Shown here: in pieces, positions 17,972 to 26,282 of the stretch
How the letters are laid out: each line of letters opens with the position of its first letter
How positions within the stretch are numbered: the stretch's first letter is position 1
NCBI GenBank assembly: GCA_002162955.1
Contig: MABD01000037.1
Location: 62,001 to 126,000 of the forward strand
DNA: 64,000 nucleotides
Source of the DNA: Gammaproteobacteria bacterium 45_16_T64
Lineage (GTDB): Bacteria > Pseudomonadota > Gammaproteobacteria > Pseudomonadales > Ketobacteraceae
Reading direction: 5' to 3'
Notes under the pieces: generated by a model
The model's input: the letters and a program-made list of their open reading frames with translations, nothing else
The model's database searches: none
What the model was told of the DNA's origin: nothing
Translations under genes and position numbers: made by a program

Positions 17972-18358
17972 ATGGATGAAAAGCGTAACTTTACCCGAAT
18001 ACAGTTCGATGCCATTGCCAGCCTTATGACTGAAAGCGGTCAATACGATACCAATGTCATCGATATATCCCTTAAGGGAGCCTTGATTGCCAACCCTGCC
18101 CACACCTCTTTAGAAGTAGAGCAAGAGGTCGTGCTCAAACTAACACTATCGGATAACAACACCCACATAGAAGTCCAGGGTAAAATAACCCATATTGAAG
18201 AAAGCCACATCGGGCTGGTATGCGAACATATGGATGTCGACAGCGCCTCCCACCTAAGGCGAATTGTCGAACTCAATACAGGCAACAACGACCTTCTAGA
18301 AAGGGAACTTGAAGCGCTATCACACTTTACTGATCTCAGTAGCTTTCATGAGACTTGA
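17972..18358 (+). CDS. PilZ-domain cyclic-di-GMP-binding protein
   Basis: A 128-residue single-domain protein. The two cyclic-di-GMP motifs are visible: RxxxR as RNFTR (residues 4-8) and (D/N)xSxxG as DISLKG. Such stand-alone PilZ proteins relay c-di-GMP levels to partner proteins, often for motility or surface behaviour. It is a monocistronic plus-strand gene convergent with radA, only 14 bases from its stop. Confidence 0.82.
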   Translation: MDEKRNFTRIQFDAIASLMTESGQYDTNVIDISLKGALIANPAHTSLEVEQEVVLKLTLSDNNTHIEVQGKITHIEESHIGLVCEHMDVDSASHLRRIVELNTGNNDLLERELEALSHFTDLSSFHET

Positions 18359-18372
18359 GCCAACCCGCTGGC

Positions 18373-19734
18373 TTAGGTGACGGCTTCTAGAGCTTCCGAC
18401 AGCCAACTCACGCCCACGACTTCCATACCTCCTACAGCGTCCTTCGGTACATTTGCTTTTGGCACAATTGCTCGTTTAAAACCATGTTTAGCGGCCTCTT
18501 TAAGACGCTCTTGTCCATTCGGCACGGGTCGAATTTCCCCTGACAGCCCCACCTCACCAAACACGATTAAGTGATTATCCAACGCCAAATTGCGTAGACT
18601 GGACATCACCGCGACCAGCACGGCCAGATCCGACCCTGTCTCTAACACCTTGACCCCACCCACCACGTTGAGGAACACATCCATCCCCATGGTGGCAACA
18701 CCGCCATGACGGTTCAATACTGCCAATAACATTGCTAAACGATTTTGGTCCAAACCCACCGCGACTCGGCGAGGATTCCCCAATTGACTGTCATCAACTA
18801 ATGCCTGCACTTCCACCAACAGCGGTCGAGTGCCATCCCTTGTCACCATGACAACGCTACCCGGAACAGGGTGTTCATAACGAGATAAGAAAATGGCCGA
18901 AGGGTTACTGACTTCTTTTAGACCACGGTCTGTCATTGCAAACACACCGAGCTCATTTACCGCACCAAAACGATTCTTCACCGCACGAATAATCCGAAAA
19001 CGGCTATCTTGCTCCCCTTCAAAGTAAAGTACGCTATCTACCATATGCTCCAATACCCGCGGCCCCGCCAAAGCTCCTTCTTTGGTCACATGGCCCACCA
19101 AAAACAAGGCTGTACCAGACTGCTTGGCATAACGCACCAATGCAGCAGCACATTCGCGTACCTGAGACACACCACCCGGCGCTGAATTAAGCGAATCGGA
19201 ATACACCGTTTGAATTGAGTCCACAACCATGACTGCTGGACGTTCTTTAGCGGCTGTCGCCAAGATATTCTCAACGACCGTCTCTGACATGATCTTCATA
19301 TTCTCTTGCGGCAACCCCAAGCGCCTGGCTCTCATCGCCACTTGCTGCAAAGATTCTTCGCCAGTGATATAAAGAGCAGTCGATGACTCTCCAAGAAACG
19401 TCATTGTTTGTAGCAAGATGGTCGACTTTCCAATGCCCGGGTCTCCACCAATTAACACAACCGAACCGTCAACCAAACCGCCTCCAAGCACTCGGTCCAA
19501 TTCCGCAAGCCCAGTCCCTGTTCGTGCACTATCTTCAATGGAGACTTCTGACATGGTAGTAACGGTTTTTGATTCCCCCGCGTAACCAGAACCTCTCCTG
19601 GCCGCAGGTCCGCCTTTATCAGGTGCAAATTCGGTTAGCGTATTCCAAACACCACAATCCCCACACTGTCCCGCCCATTTAGGGAAGTCACTCCCACAAT
19701 CAGTACAAACGTATCGAGTTTTAGCTTTTGCCAT
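18373..19734 (-). CDS. radA: DNA repair protein RadA (Sms)
   Basis: A 453-residue branch-migration helicase of homologous recombination. Visible parts: N-terminal C4 zinc finger (CTDCG..CGDCG), Walker A GGDPGIGKST, the RadA-specific KNRFG motif, and a C-terminal LonP-like domain. Length matches E. coli RadA (460). It follows the small membrane protein gene by 32 bases. Confidence 0.95.
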   Translation of the reverse strand: MAKAKTRYVCTDCGSDFPKWAGQCGDCGVWNTLTEFAPDKGGPAARRGSGYAGESKTVTTMSEVSIEDSARTGTGLAELDRVLGGGLVDGSVVLIGGDPGIGKSTILLQTMTFLGESSTALYITGEESLQQVAMRARRLGLPQENMKIMSETVVENILATAAKERPAVMVVDSIQTVYSDSLNSAPGGVSQVRECAAALVRYAKQSGTALFLVGHVTKEGALAGPRVLEHMVDSVLYFEGEQDSRFRIIRAVKNRFGAVNELGVFAMTDRGLKEVSNPSAIFLSRYEHPVPGSVVMVTRDGTRPLLVEVQALVDDSQLGNPRRVAVGLDQNRLAMLLAVLNRHGGVATMGMDVFLNVVGGVKVLETGSDLAVLVAVMSSLRNLALDNHLIVFGEVGLSGEIRPVPNGQERLKEAAKHGFKRAIVPKANVPKDAVGGMEVVGVSWLSEALEAVT

Positions 19735-19766
19735 AATCTAATTCTATTTTCCCATCATAATATTGA

Positions 19767-20147
19767 TCACCCCATCGCCCGCATACACACAAGAGCTCCC
19801 CAAGCGTATGCAGGTAAAACCAATAACACACCTGCAACTAACGACGGATCTGAATCACTCTCAGAAGCGGCCTGCTGCTCCAACAACTCAGGCAAGCGCT
19901 CTTTTAGTCGCAAATAACTATATCCATCCCATCCCAGCACAAAAGCGAACATGATAAGCACATGATTGCCCTGATAAGGTAACAACGTTGGGTAATAATA
20001 ACTGATAACAAAGGACGCGCTAATTAACGATGACAGCAAGCCACCCACAGGGTGTAAAATGTCTTGCTCCAAACGACGAATGACCGTTAACCCAAAGGGT
20101 AAAGAAATTAGAATTAACGCAATGTACAACAAAGCCCACCACGGCAC
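19767..20147 (-). CDS. small inner-membrane protein of unknown function
   Basis: A 126-residue protein with about four hydrophobic helices; no family recognised. The start is placed at the GTG at 20147, because GAGGAG sits 7 bases upstream and the protein would then begin (M)PWWALLYIALIL, an immediate membrane helix. That ribosome binding site is encoded by the terminal Glu codons of alr, so translation is probably coupled to alr. An open frame reaching 20189 would overlap alr more and put charged residues first. Confidence 0.6.
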   Translation of the reverse strand: MPWWALLYIALILISLPFGLTVIRRLEQDILHPVGGLLSSLISASFVISYYYPTLLPYQGNHVLIMFAFVLGWDGYSYLRLKERLPELLEQQAASESDSDPSLVAGVLLVLPAYAWGALVCMRAMG

Positions 20148-20151
20148 GGTA

Positions 20152-21264
20152 TTACTCCTCTTCCAGCCCAACGTAACGATGATCCACACGATCCGTTACT
20201 TGACACAAAAGCTCATAGTTAATGGTATCAGCCCATTCTGCAGCCATTTCTACCGGCAGCCCTTCGCCCCACAAGATCACCGGGTCGTTAATAGCAACAT
20301 TCTGTAAAGCGCTGACATTCACCGCTATCATATCCATCGACACTCTGCCAATAACCGAACAATACGTTCCGCCAACCAACACACATGCGTCATCATTCAT
20401 ATGACGAGGATATCCATCGCCATAACCAATGGCAACAATCGCGACGAGTGTATCTTTGTTAGCAGTCCAACTCGCCCCATACCCGACGCATTCACCTCTA
20501 GCAATCAATCGCAAAGAAAGAACACGAGACATCAACGTCATCACAGGCCGCAGCCCAAACTCACTCGCTTTACGCTGCTCCGCAGGACTCCCTCCATATA
20601 AAGCTACGCCTGGTCGCACCCAGTCGTAATGGAAATCCGCATGCTGGAAAATACCGGCTGAGTTCGCCAAACTCGCTGGCAGAAACGTATTCTGGGGGTC
20701 CGCCCGCAACAATCGGGCTTTTAACTGCTCAAACAGAGCATATTGCTCACGACTAACCCGTTCATCTGCATCATCTGCAGATGAAAAATGGCTCATTAGT
20801 GTAATGTGCTCAACACCAGCGCACGCTGACAGGCGAAGGTAAGCCTCCTCAGCATCTGCGGGGTCTACACCAAGACGATGCATCCCTGTATCGATCTTCA
20901 ACCAAACATTCAAAAATACTTTGGTACCAGCCAACTCAATCTCAGCAACCTGTTCCAGCTGATGTACTACGACATCTACACGTGACTCACTAGCCTGCCT
21001 AAGCTCTTCAATTGAAAGTGCCCCCTCAAGCATCACAATCTTTTGTGTAATACCCGCCGCTCTTAGCAGTAGCGCCTCTTCTAAGATCGCCACACCAAAT
21101 CCATCGCTTTCATTAAGGGCTCGTGCAATCGAACTAAGACCGTGACCATAACCGTCCGCTTTAACAACAGCCAATATTTGACTATGCGGTGCCCTCTGTT
21201 TAATTAGCTGATAATTATGACGAAGAGCTGAAAGATCTATAACTGCACACGTGCCGCGGCTCAT
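20152..21264 (-). CDS. alr: alanine racemase
   Basis: A 370-residue PLP enzyme that makes D-alanine for peptidoglycan. Lys35 in AVVKADGYGHG binds PLP and Tyr262 in GYGASW is the second catalytic base. Length is typical. The ATG directly abuts the dnaB stop codon, and the dnaB-alr order is conserved in pseudomonads and E. coli. Confidence 0.95.
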   Translation of the reverse strand: MSRGTCAVIDLSALRHNYQLIKQRAPHSQILAVVKADGYGHGLSSIARALNESDGFGVAILEEALLLRAAGITQKIVMLEGALSIEELRQASESRVDVVVHQLEQVAEIELAGTKVFLNVWLKIDTGMHRLGVDPADAEEAYLRLSACAGVEHITLMSHFSSADDADERVSREQYALFEQLKARLLRADPQNTFLPASLANSAGIFQHADFHYDWVRPGVALYGGSPAEQRKASEFGLRPVMTLMSRVLSLRLIARGECVGYGASWTANKDTLVAIVAIGYGDGYPRHMNDDACVLVGGTYCSVIGRVSMDMIAVNVSALQNVAINDPVILWGEGLPVEMAAEWADTINYELLCQVTDRVDHRYVGLEEE

Positions 21265-22662
21265 TTAATATTCACCGCCACCACCATAAACATCATTAGC
21301 CAAATCTTCAAAGCGAGAGAATTTACCAATAAAGGCCAATCTAGTTGTACCAATCGGGCCGTTACGTTGTTTACCAATAATGATTTCTGCGACCCCCTTG
21401 TCTTCGCTTTCTTCGTTATATACTTCGTCCCGATAAATGAACATGATGACATCAGCATCCTGCTCGATCGCACCGGATTCTCGTAAATCCGAGTTGATTG
21501 GGCGCTTATTGGGGCGCTGCTCCAAACCTCGGTTTAGCTGAGACAATGCAACTACTGGGCAGTTAAGCTCTTTTGCAAGAGCTTTCAATGAGCGCGAAAT
21601 TTCAGAGATTTCAGCAACACGGCTTTCCGACCCCGGCACCTGCATTAACTGCAAGTAATCCACCATGATCATGCCTATCTCTCCCTGATCTCGAGCTATT
21701 CGCCTTGCCCTGGCCCGCACATCAGAAGGTGACAAACTCGCACCATCATCGATAAATAATTTTTGCTCGGCTAACATACTGATCGCAGAATTAAATCGCG
21801 GCCAGTCATCTTCCTCTAACTTACCATTACGCACGCGGGTCTGATCAATTCTCCCCAGCGACGCAATCATCCTCATAACTAGGGAATCAGACGGCATCTC
21901 CATACTAAACACGAGAACCGGCTTGCCGGACGTAATCGCGGCGTTCTCAACCAAATTCATCGCGAAGGTAGTCTTCCCCATAGAGGGTCGTGCAGCAACA
22001 ATAATCAAATCCGCAGGCTGCATCCCCGAGGTCATTTCATCAAGGTCGGAAAACCCAGTGGTTAATCCGGTAATGGCATCATCGGAGGAAAACAGTTGAT
22101 CAATTTTATCAACGGTTACCTTAAGAATGTCCTTGATTCCAACTGGGCCACCCTGTTTATTGCCCTGCTCTGCAATAGCAAAAACTTTTCGCTCCGCTTC
22201 ATCAAGAATCTCAGCGCTGCTTCGCCCGTCCGGTGCAAATGCACTTTCTGCAATCTCGTTAGAGACTTCAATCATTTGCCGCATAACTGAGCGCTCACGC
22301 ACAATATCAGCATACGCTTTGATGTTCGCCGCACTTGGGGTGTTTTTAGCTAATTCAGCCAAGTAAGCCATGCCGCTGGCTTCTTCGAGCAACCCGGAAT
22401 TATCCAGTACCTCGCCCAACGTAACCACATCGAAGGGCTTAGATTCAGCGACCAGTTGAGTCATAGCACGATAAATCAACCGATGGTCGCGACGATAAAA
22501 ATCGATCTCAGTAATCAATTCTGAAACGTCGTCAAAGGAGCTATTAGACAACATCAGCCCACCAAGCACGGCTTGCTCGGCTTCCAAGGAATGGGGGGGG
22601 ACTTTTAGGGAGCTGGTTTCAACATCAGCAGGGGCCTTTCTATCTATTTCAAAATCACTCAT
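21265..22662 (-). CDS. dnaB: replicative DNA helicase DnaB
   Basis: A 465-residue hexameric helicase of the replisome. The N-terminal DnaG-interacting domain (starting around PPHSLEAEQAVLGGLM) is followed by the RecA-like motor with Walker A ARPSMGKTT and Walker B IMVDYLQLM. No intein is present. It is separated from the ribosomal operon by a terminator at 22766-22800, so it is probably transcribed from its own promoter in the 22663-22765 interval. Confidence 0.96.
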   Translation of the reverse strand: MSDFEIDRKAPADVETSSLKVPPHSLEAEQAVLGGLMLSNSSFDDVSELITEIDFYRRDHRLIYRAMTQLVAESKPFDVVTLGEVLDNSGLLEEASGMAYLAELAKNTPSAANIKAYADIVRERSVMRQMIEVSNEIAESAFAPDGRSSAEILDEAERKVFAIAEQGNKQGGPVGIKDILKVTVDKIDQLFSSDDAITGLTTGFSDLDEMTSGMQPADLIIVAARPSMGKTTFAMNLVENAAITSGKPVLVFSMEMPSDSLVMRMIASLGRIDQTRVRNGKLEEDDWPRFNSAISMLAEQKLFIDDGASLSPSDVRARARRIARDQGEIGMIMVDYLQLMQVPGSESRVAEISEISRSLKALAKELNCPVVALSQLNRGLEQRPNKRPINSDLRESGAIEQDADVIMFIYRDEVYNEESEDKGVAEIIIGKQRNGPIGTTRLAFIGKFSRFEDLANDVYGGGGEY

Positions 22663-22760
22663 GCAACGGGGTCATCTATAGGTATGAAGGTCTCTAGTGT
22701 AGCGGGATCACTAAGTGGTGCAATGAAAACCTGTGGAAGCTCAAATTAGCATGGTCCAAA

Positions 22761-22800
22761 AAGACCAATAGCCCGAGGCAGCATGTGCGACGGGCTATTG
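22761..22800 (-). terminator. rho-independent terminator after rplI
   Basis: CAATAGCCCG (22766-22775) pairs perfectly with CGGGCTATTG (22791-22800), a 10-bp stem with a 15-nt loop. On the minus strand the stem is followed within a few bases by five T residues. It closes the rpsF-priB-rpsR-rplI operon. Confidence 0.85.
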
Positions 22801-22846
22801 AAAAGTGCTTTGACTCAACATTCGTTAAGTCACGCAACTCTACTCG

Positions 22847-23296
22847 TTACTCAGGTACAACACTCAGAGCGACAAGACCTTTAACGTCAGTATGAACCTG
22901 AACATCAATCTCGAAGTCACCAGCTTGACGGATAGCGCCAAGAGGTAGCGATACTTCGCTCTTCTTAACGTCAACGCCAGCAGCAGTGATTGCATCAGCA
23001 ATATCGCGCGGACCGATAGATCCGAACAGCTTACCTTCGTCACCCGCTTTAGAAGTGATAGTAACAGTGCCAAGACCGGTAATCTGCGCTAAACGAGCTT
23101 CAGCTGCAGCTAAAACTTCTGCCGCCTTCTTCTCTAATTCTGCACGACGACTATCAAAGTGCTTAACATTTGCTTCAGTAGCTGGAACTGCTTTACCCTG
23201 AGGGATAAGGTAGTTACGTCCGTAACCCGCTTTAACGGATACTTGCTCGCCTAGTTCGCCTAGATTACGAGTCTTTTCTAGTAGTATAACGTTCAT
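22847..23296 (-). CDS. rplI: 50S ribosomal protein L9
   Basis: A 149-residue protein with the N-terminal L9 signature around [13 protein letters not shown] and a long connecting helix to the C-terminal RNA-binding domain. Length equals that of E. coli L9. It is the last gene of the ribosomal operon. Confidence 0.97.
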   Translation of the reverse strand: MNVILLEKTRNLGELGEQVSVKAGYGRNYLIPQGKAVPATEANVKHFDSRRAELEKKAAEVLAAAEARLAQITGLGTVTITSKAGDEGKLFGSIGPRDIADAITAAGVDVKKSEVSLPLGAIRQAGDFEIDVQVHTDVKGLVALSVVPE

Positions 23297-23327
23297 TACG
23301 TTTACCTCGTTGTGTCAATGCTTACCG

Positions 23328-24197
23328 CTAACTTTCTGGGGGTAGCATTTTATCTCTATAGTTTGAAAAACTGTCGGTAATTGCAGCAACCGTTACCATT
23401 AGCAAAGCAAAGGGGCCAAATAGCGCTATTGACCCATACATCAAAACAATTGGCCTCTTCCCCAACCCCTTGATCTTGGCAACACCGTGAATCAAGGCGA
23501 AACCCGCAAGTAAGATTGGCATCAAAAGCACAGGCAAAACACCTTCCATTAGAGGAAAGACTTGGCCTATAACAATCCCCACCATGAGAACCCCTAGCAC
23601 CGGCTGGGAAACTCTCAACTGATGGAACTCCTTTTGGAATCCACCGGGATTGTACAATTTGGCTTGCAGCCAGCGCGCACATAACAGGGCCGTTGTCCCC
23701 ATCCATGCGCTCGTCCAAACAATGCTGTATATGAGAAATTGCTGAGATTCGATTTCGAATTGTTCGAAACCGTCCTTCTTCAACTGCTCCAGCATTAGAT
23801 TGAATTGCTCATAAAGCAACGCTGTTTGCTCTGGAAAGAACCCTATCGCGCCTTTTAACAGGACAGCAACAAAGGCCACCATCAGCAAAGCAAAGTCCAA
23901 TTGCCTTGTATTTGCTAATACTAAAGCTCCAGCAAAACCACCGACAAGAGCGCCCATGACACTCATATCCCCCGCCACCCACGCCATCCCAACAGGGACT
24001 AACGCACCAGTAAACGGCCATATAGCTTCACTAAAGCCTTTCCTCAGAACAACCAACGCGACAAGAACGATGGCGCCCCAAGTAAGCATCGGTCCAAGAA
24101 TAGAGGGGATATTTTGCCCCAACATTCCCAATGCTGCAGTAACGAGCAAGGCCTGAAGGCGCCCACTCATTACTAATTCGGCCAGCTTCACAAACAA
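23328..24197 (-). CDS. DUF2232/YybS-like membrane protein between rpsR and rplI
   Basis: A 289-residue integral membrane protein with about eight hydrophobic helices. The position between rpsR and rplI is conserved in pseudomonads and relatives, where DUF2232 proteins occur; function unknown. The start is uncertain: candidates are the TTG at 24197, a GTG at 24191 and an ATG at 24170, none with a clear ribosome binding site, so the N-terminus may be nine residues shorter. Confidence 0.65.
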   Translation of the reverse strand: MFVKLAELVMSGRLQALLVTAALGMLGQNIPSILGPMLTWGAIVLVALVVLRKGFSEAIWPFTGALVPVGMAWVAGDMSVMGALVGGFAGALVLANTRQLDFALLMVAFVAVLLKGAIGFFPEQTALLYEQFNLMLEQLKKDGFEQFEIESQQFLIYSIVWTSAWMGTTALLCARWLQAKLYNPGGFQKEFHQLRVSQPVLGVLMVGIVIGQVFPLMEGVLPVLLMPILLAGFALIHGVAKIKGLGKRPIVLMYGSIALFGPFALLMVTVAAITDSFSNYRDKMLPPES

Positions 24198-24212
24198 CTG
24201 GCTAACCTACAC

Positions 24213-24440
24213 TTAATCGTGCTGATCAGTGTAAGGCAATAACGCTACCGCACGTGCACGCTTGACCGCACGAGCCAACTGGCGCTGATACTTAGCTTTA
24301 GTACCGGTGATACGGCTAGGTACAATCTTACCAGTTTCAGTGATGTAGTTTTTCAAGGTTTCAAGATCTTTGTAATCGATCTCGGTAACGCCTTCAGCCG
24401 TAAAACGGCAAAATTTTCTGCGACGATAGAAACGTGCCAT
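24213..24440 (-). CDS. rpsR: 30S ribosomal protein S18
   Basis: A 75-residue protein beginning [13 protein letters not shown], the universal S18 start, and containing [14 protein letters not shown]. The ATG at 24440 was chosen over the longer frame because it gives the family length. It lies 16 bases after priB. S18 pairs with S6 on the 16S rRNA platform. Confidence 0.96.
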   Translation of the reverse strand: MARFYRRRKFCRFTAEGVTEIDYKDLETLKNYITETGKIVPSRITGTKAKYQRQLARAVKRARAVALLPYTDQHD

Positions 24441-24456
24441 CGATTCGCTCCTGTAT

Positions 24457-24759
24457 CTATTCAATATGTTGCGCGTGAAGATTTAGTCGTATCCCTTCGT
24501 CATCTTTATACCCAGACCGAGCTAAAAAGCCCGTCACGGTAATCCGACTACCGACTTGCAATGATTCAATCACTGCTTGTAAGTCAGGTCCGCGAATCTC
24601 AACTTTGATTCTGCAGAACACTTCTCTAGGGGTACCCACTTCAACCTGTCTAGAGCGATGCTCTAGTAGCAATGTACGTATTGGCACACCACCTGGCGTT
24701 ACTCGTAGAGCTTGCAGCTCAAGAACAACACCACTAATAACAAGTTGATTACTCTCCAC
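24457..24759 (-). CDS. priB: primosomal replication protein N (PriB)
   Basis: A 100-residue OB-fold single-stranded DNA binding protein of the replication-restart primosome. Recognised from the conserved start (M)[11 protein letters not shown] and the strands ending [13 protein letters not shown]. The start codon is GTG. Its place between rpsF and rpsR is diagnostic. Confidence 0.92.
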   Translation of the reverse strand: MESNQLVISGVVLELQALRVTPGGVPIRTLLLEHRSRQVEVGTPREVFCRIKVEIRGPDLQAVIESLQVGSRITVTGFLARSGYKDDEGIRLNLHAQHIE

Positions 24760-24782
24760 GCAAGATTAAAGCAAGCTAATGC

Positions 24783-25244
24783 TTACTTCTCTTCAGTAGT
24801 ATCGTCTGATTTGGCAGCAACTTCTTCAGTGCTACTTTCTTCAGACTCAGCTTTAGCTTCTTCAGGCTTGGCTTCAGGCTCAGCTCTTGGCGCTTCGCGT
24901 GCAGGGCGCTCGGCTCGAGCAGGCTCTTCACCTTTAGCCAACAAAGATTCTTCAGCAACCGCATCTTTACGACGCATAACAAGATTACGAAGAACAGCAT
25001 CATTGAATTTGAAGCTAGTCGCAAGCTCATCAAGTACTTCCTGTGAACATTCGATGTTCATAAGGATGTAGTGAGCTTTGTGAATTTTGTTGATAGGGTA
25101 AGCCAACTGACGACGACCCCAATCTTCTAAACGGTGTACTACACCGCCTCCGTCCGCTATCTGGCCTTTATAACGCTCGACCATAGAAGGGACTTGCTCG
25201 CTCTGGTCAGGATGAACCAGAAATACGATCTCGTAATGTCTCAT
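24783..25244 (-). CDS. rpsF: 30S ribosomal protein S6 with an acidic C-terminal extension
   Basis: A 153-residue S6 starting [19 protein letters not shown]. The ATG at 25244 has a textbook AAGGAGATATA site. The S6 fold ends near residue 100; the remaining about 50 residues are rich in Glu, Ala, Pro and Lys and predicted disordered, longer than the tail of E. coli S6. First gene of the rpsF-priB-rpsR-rplI operon. Confidence 0.96.
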   Translation of the reverse strand: MRHYEIVFLVHPDQSEQVPSMVERYKGQIADGGGVVHRLEDWGRRQLAYPINKIHKAHYILMNIECSQEVLDELATSFKFNDAVLRNLVMRRKDAVAEESLLAKGEEPARAERPAREAPRAEPEAKPEEAKAESEESSTEEVAAKSDDTTEEK

Positions 25245-25265
25245 TATATCTCCTTTCGGAATAAA

Positions 25266-25290
25266 GCCTTCCGCCATTACACGGTAAGGC
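25266..25290 (-). promoter_or_regulatory. candidate S6:S18-binding leader hairpin of the rpsF operon
   Basis: In the minus-strand transcript GCCTT-A-CCG pairs with CGG-AAGGC around an 8-nt loop (tgtaatgg). This gives an 8-bp stem with one bulged A, about 20 bases before the rpsF start codon. Autoregulatory leaders that bind the S6:S18 complex and display a CCG element occur upstream of rpsF in many bacteria. The position and the ACCG sequence fit, but I did not align it to the family model. Confidence 0.45.
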
Positions 25291-25411
25291 AAGGAGTAAA
25301 AAATCAGTCCAGTAAACAATACTGAACCCCATATCTTGGTACCAACTCTGGTAGAGTGGCCCAAAAGAGCGCGAATTCTATGCTAGTTCAAGGGGTTTAG
25401 CAAGAGCTCAA

Positions 25412-25442
25412 AACCCAACAAACATCTACATTTTGCTGGGTT
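25412..25442 (-). terminator. rho-independent terminator after rlmB
   Basis: On the minus strand AACCCAGCAAA pairs with TTTGTTGGGTT (one mismatch in 11 bp) and is followed directly by further T residues (GGGTTTT). It lies about 80 bases after the rlmB stop and separates rnr-rlmB from the rpsF operon. Confidence 0.65.
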
Positions 25443-25518
25443 ATCAACAATGACTGCTAAGCATTTGATCTTGTGAGCCTTTTAAGCAGGGCAAGGAATG
25501 TAAAAAGTTAGCCTAGCT

Positions 25519-26262
25519 CTAACCACGCTGCCTTAACGCTTCAAACAAACACACACCAGCCGCAACTGACACATTTAAGCTATCCACTGAGCCTTGCATC
25601 GGTATATAGACCAATTGATCGCACTTGTCTTGGGTTAACCTACGCAACCCTTTCCCTTCCGCACCTAAAACGATGGCTCTTGAGCCTGTCAGATCTGCGT
25701 CAAACAAACTAACTGCACCCTGATCAATGGCAGTACCTGTCACCCAAACACCTAATTCTTTTAGCTTATCCAAAGATCTAGCTAAATTGGTCACTTGAAT
25801 AAACGGTACAGTTTCCGCTGCACCCACCGCGACCCGACGCACAACCGGCGTCAAACCTGAAGCCTTATCCTTTGTTGTAATCACTGCATCTGCACCCGAA
25901 GCATCGGCACAACGCAAGCAAGCCCCGACGTTATGAGGATCCGTTACCGAGTCCAATATCAGCAACAACACTGGCCCCTGCTTCTCATCCACTAAACGAT
26001 AGAGCTCATTTTCATGCTGTGGTTGCGATAATTTACAGCGTGCCATCACCCCTTGATGGTTTGCACCAGACGAATGGTCATCCATTTGCTGGCGTGTACC
26101 CTCGGTGCAACTGACCCCATGAATAGTTGCCAGCTCAAGCAATGTCTGTACACGCTGATCATCTCGCCCCTGCTGTATCCTCAATTCCAGCACCCGCTCA
26201 GGAAACTTTTCCAAGATCCCTTGCACGGTATGAATGCCGTATAACCACTCCGGTTTAGCCAT
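25519..26262 (-). CDS. rlmB: 23S rRNA (guanosine-2'-O-)-methyltransferase RlmB
   Basis: A 247-residue SPOUT methyltransferase that modifies G2251 of 23S rRNA. An N-terminal L30e-like substrate-binding domain (MAKPEWLYGIHTVQ) precedes the knotted SpoU domain with ILDSVTDPHNVGACLRCA, VLGAEGKGLR and the SLNVSVAAG loop. The ATG at 26262 was preferred to a TTG 12 bases upstream. It follows rnr by about 20 bases, as in E. coli and pseudomonads. Confidence 0.93.
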   Translation of the reverse strand: MAKPEWLYGIHTVQGILEKFPERVLELRIQQGRDDQRVQTLLELATIHGVSCTEGTRQQMDDHSSGANHQGVMARCKLSQPQHENELYRLVDEKQGPVLLLILDSVTDPHNVGACLRCADASGADAVITTKDKASGLTPVVRRVAVGAAETVPFIQVTNLARSLDKLKELGVWVTGTAIDQGAVSLFDADLTGSRAIVLGAEGKGLRRLTQDKCDQLVYIPMQGSVDSLNVSVAAGVCLFEALRQRG

Positions 26263-26282
26263 ATCTATTCTCAATCACCTAC

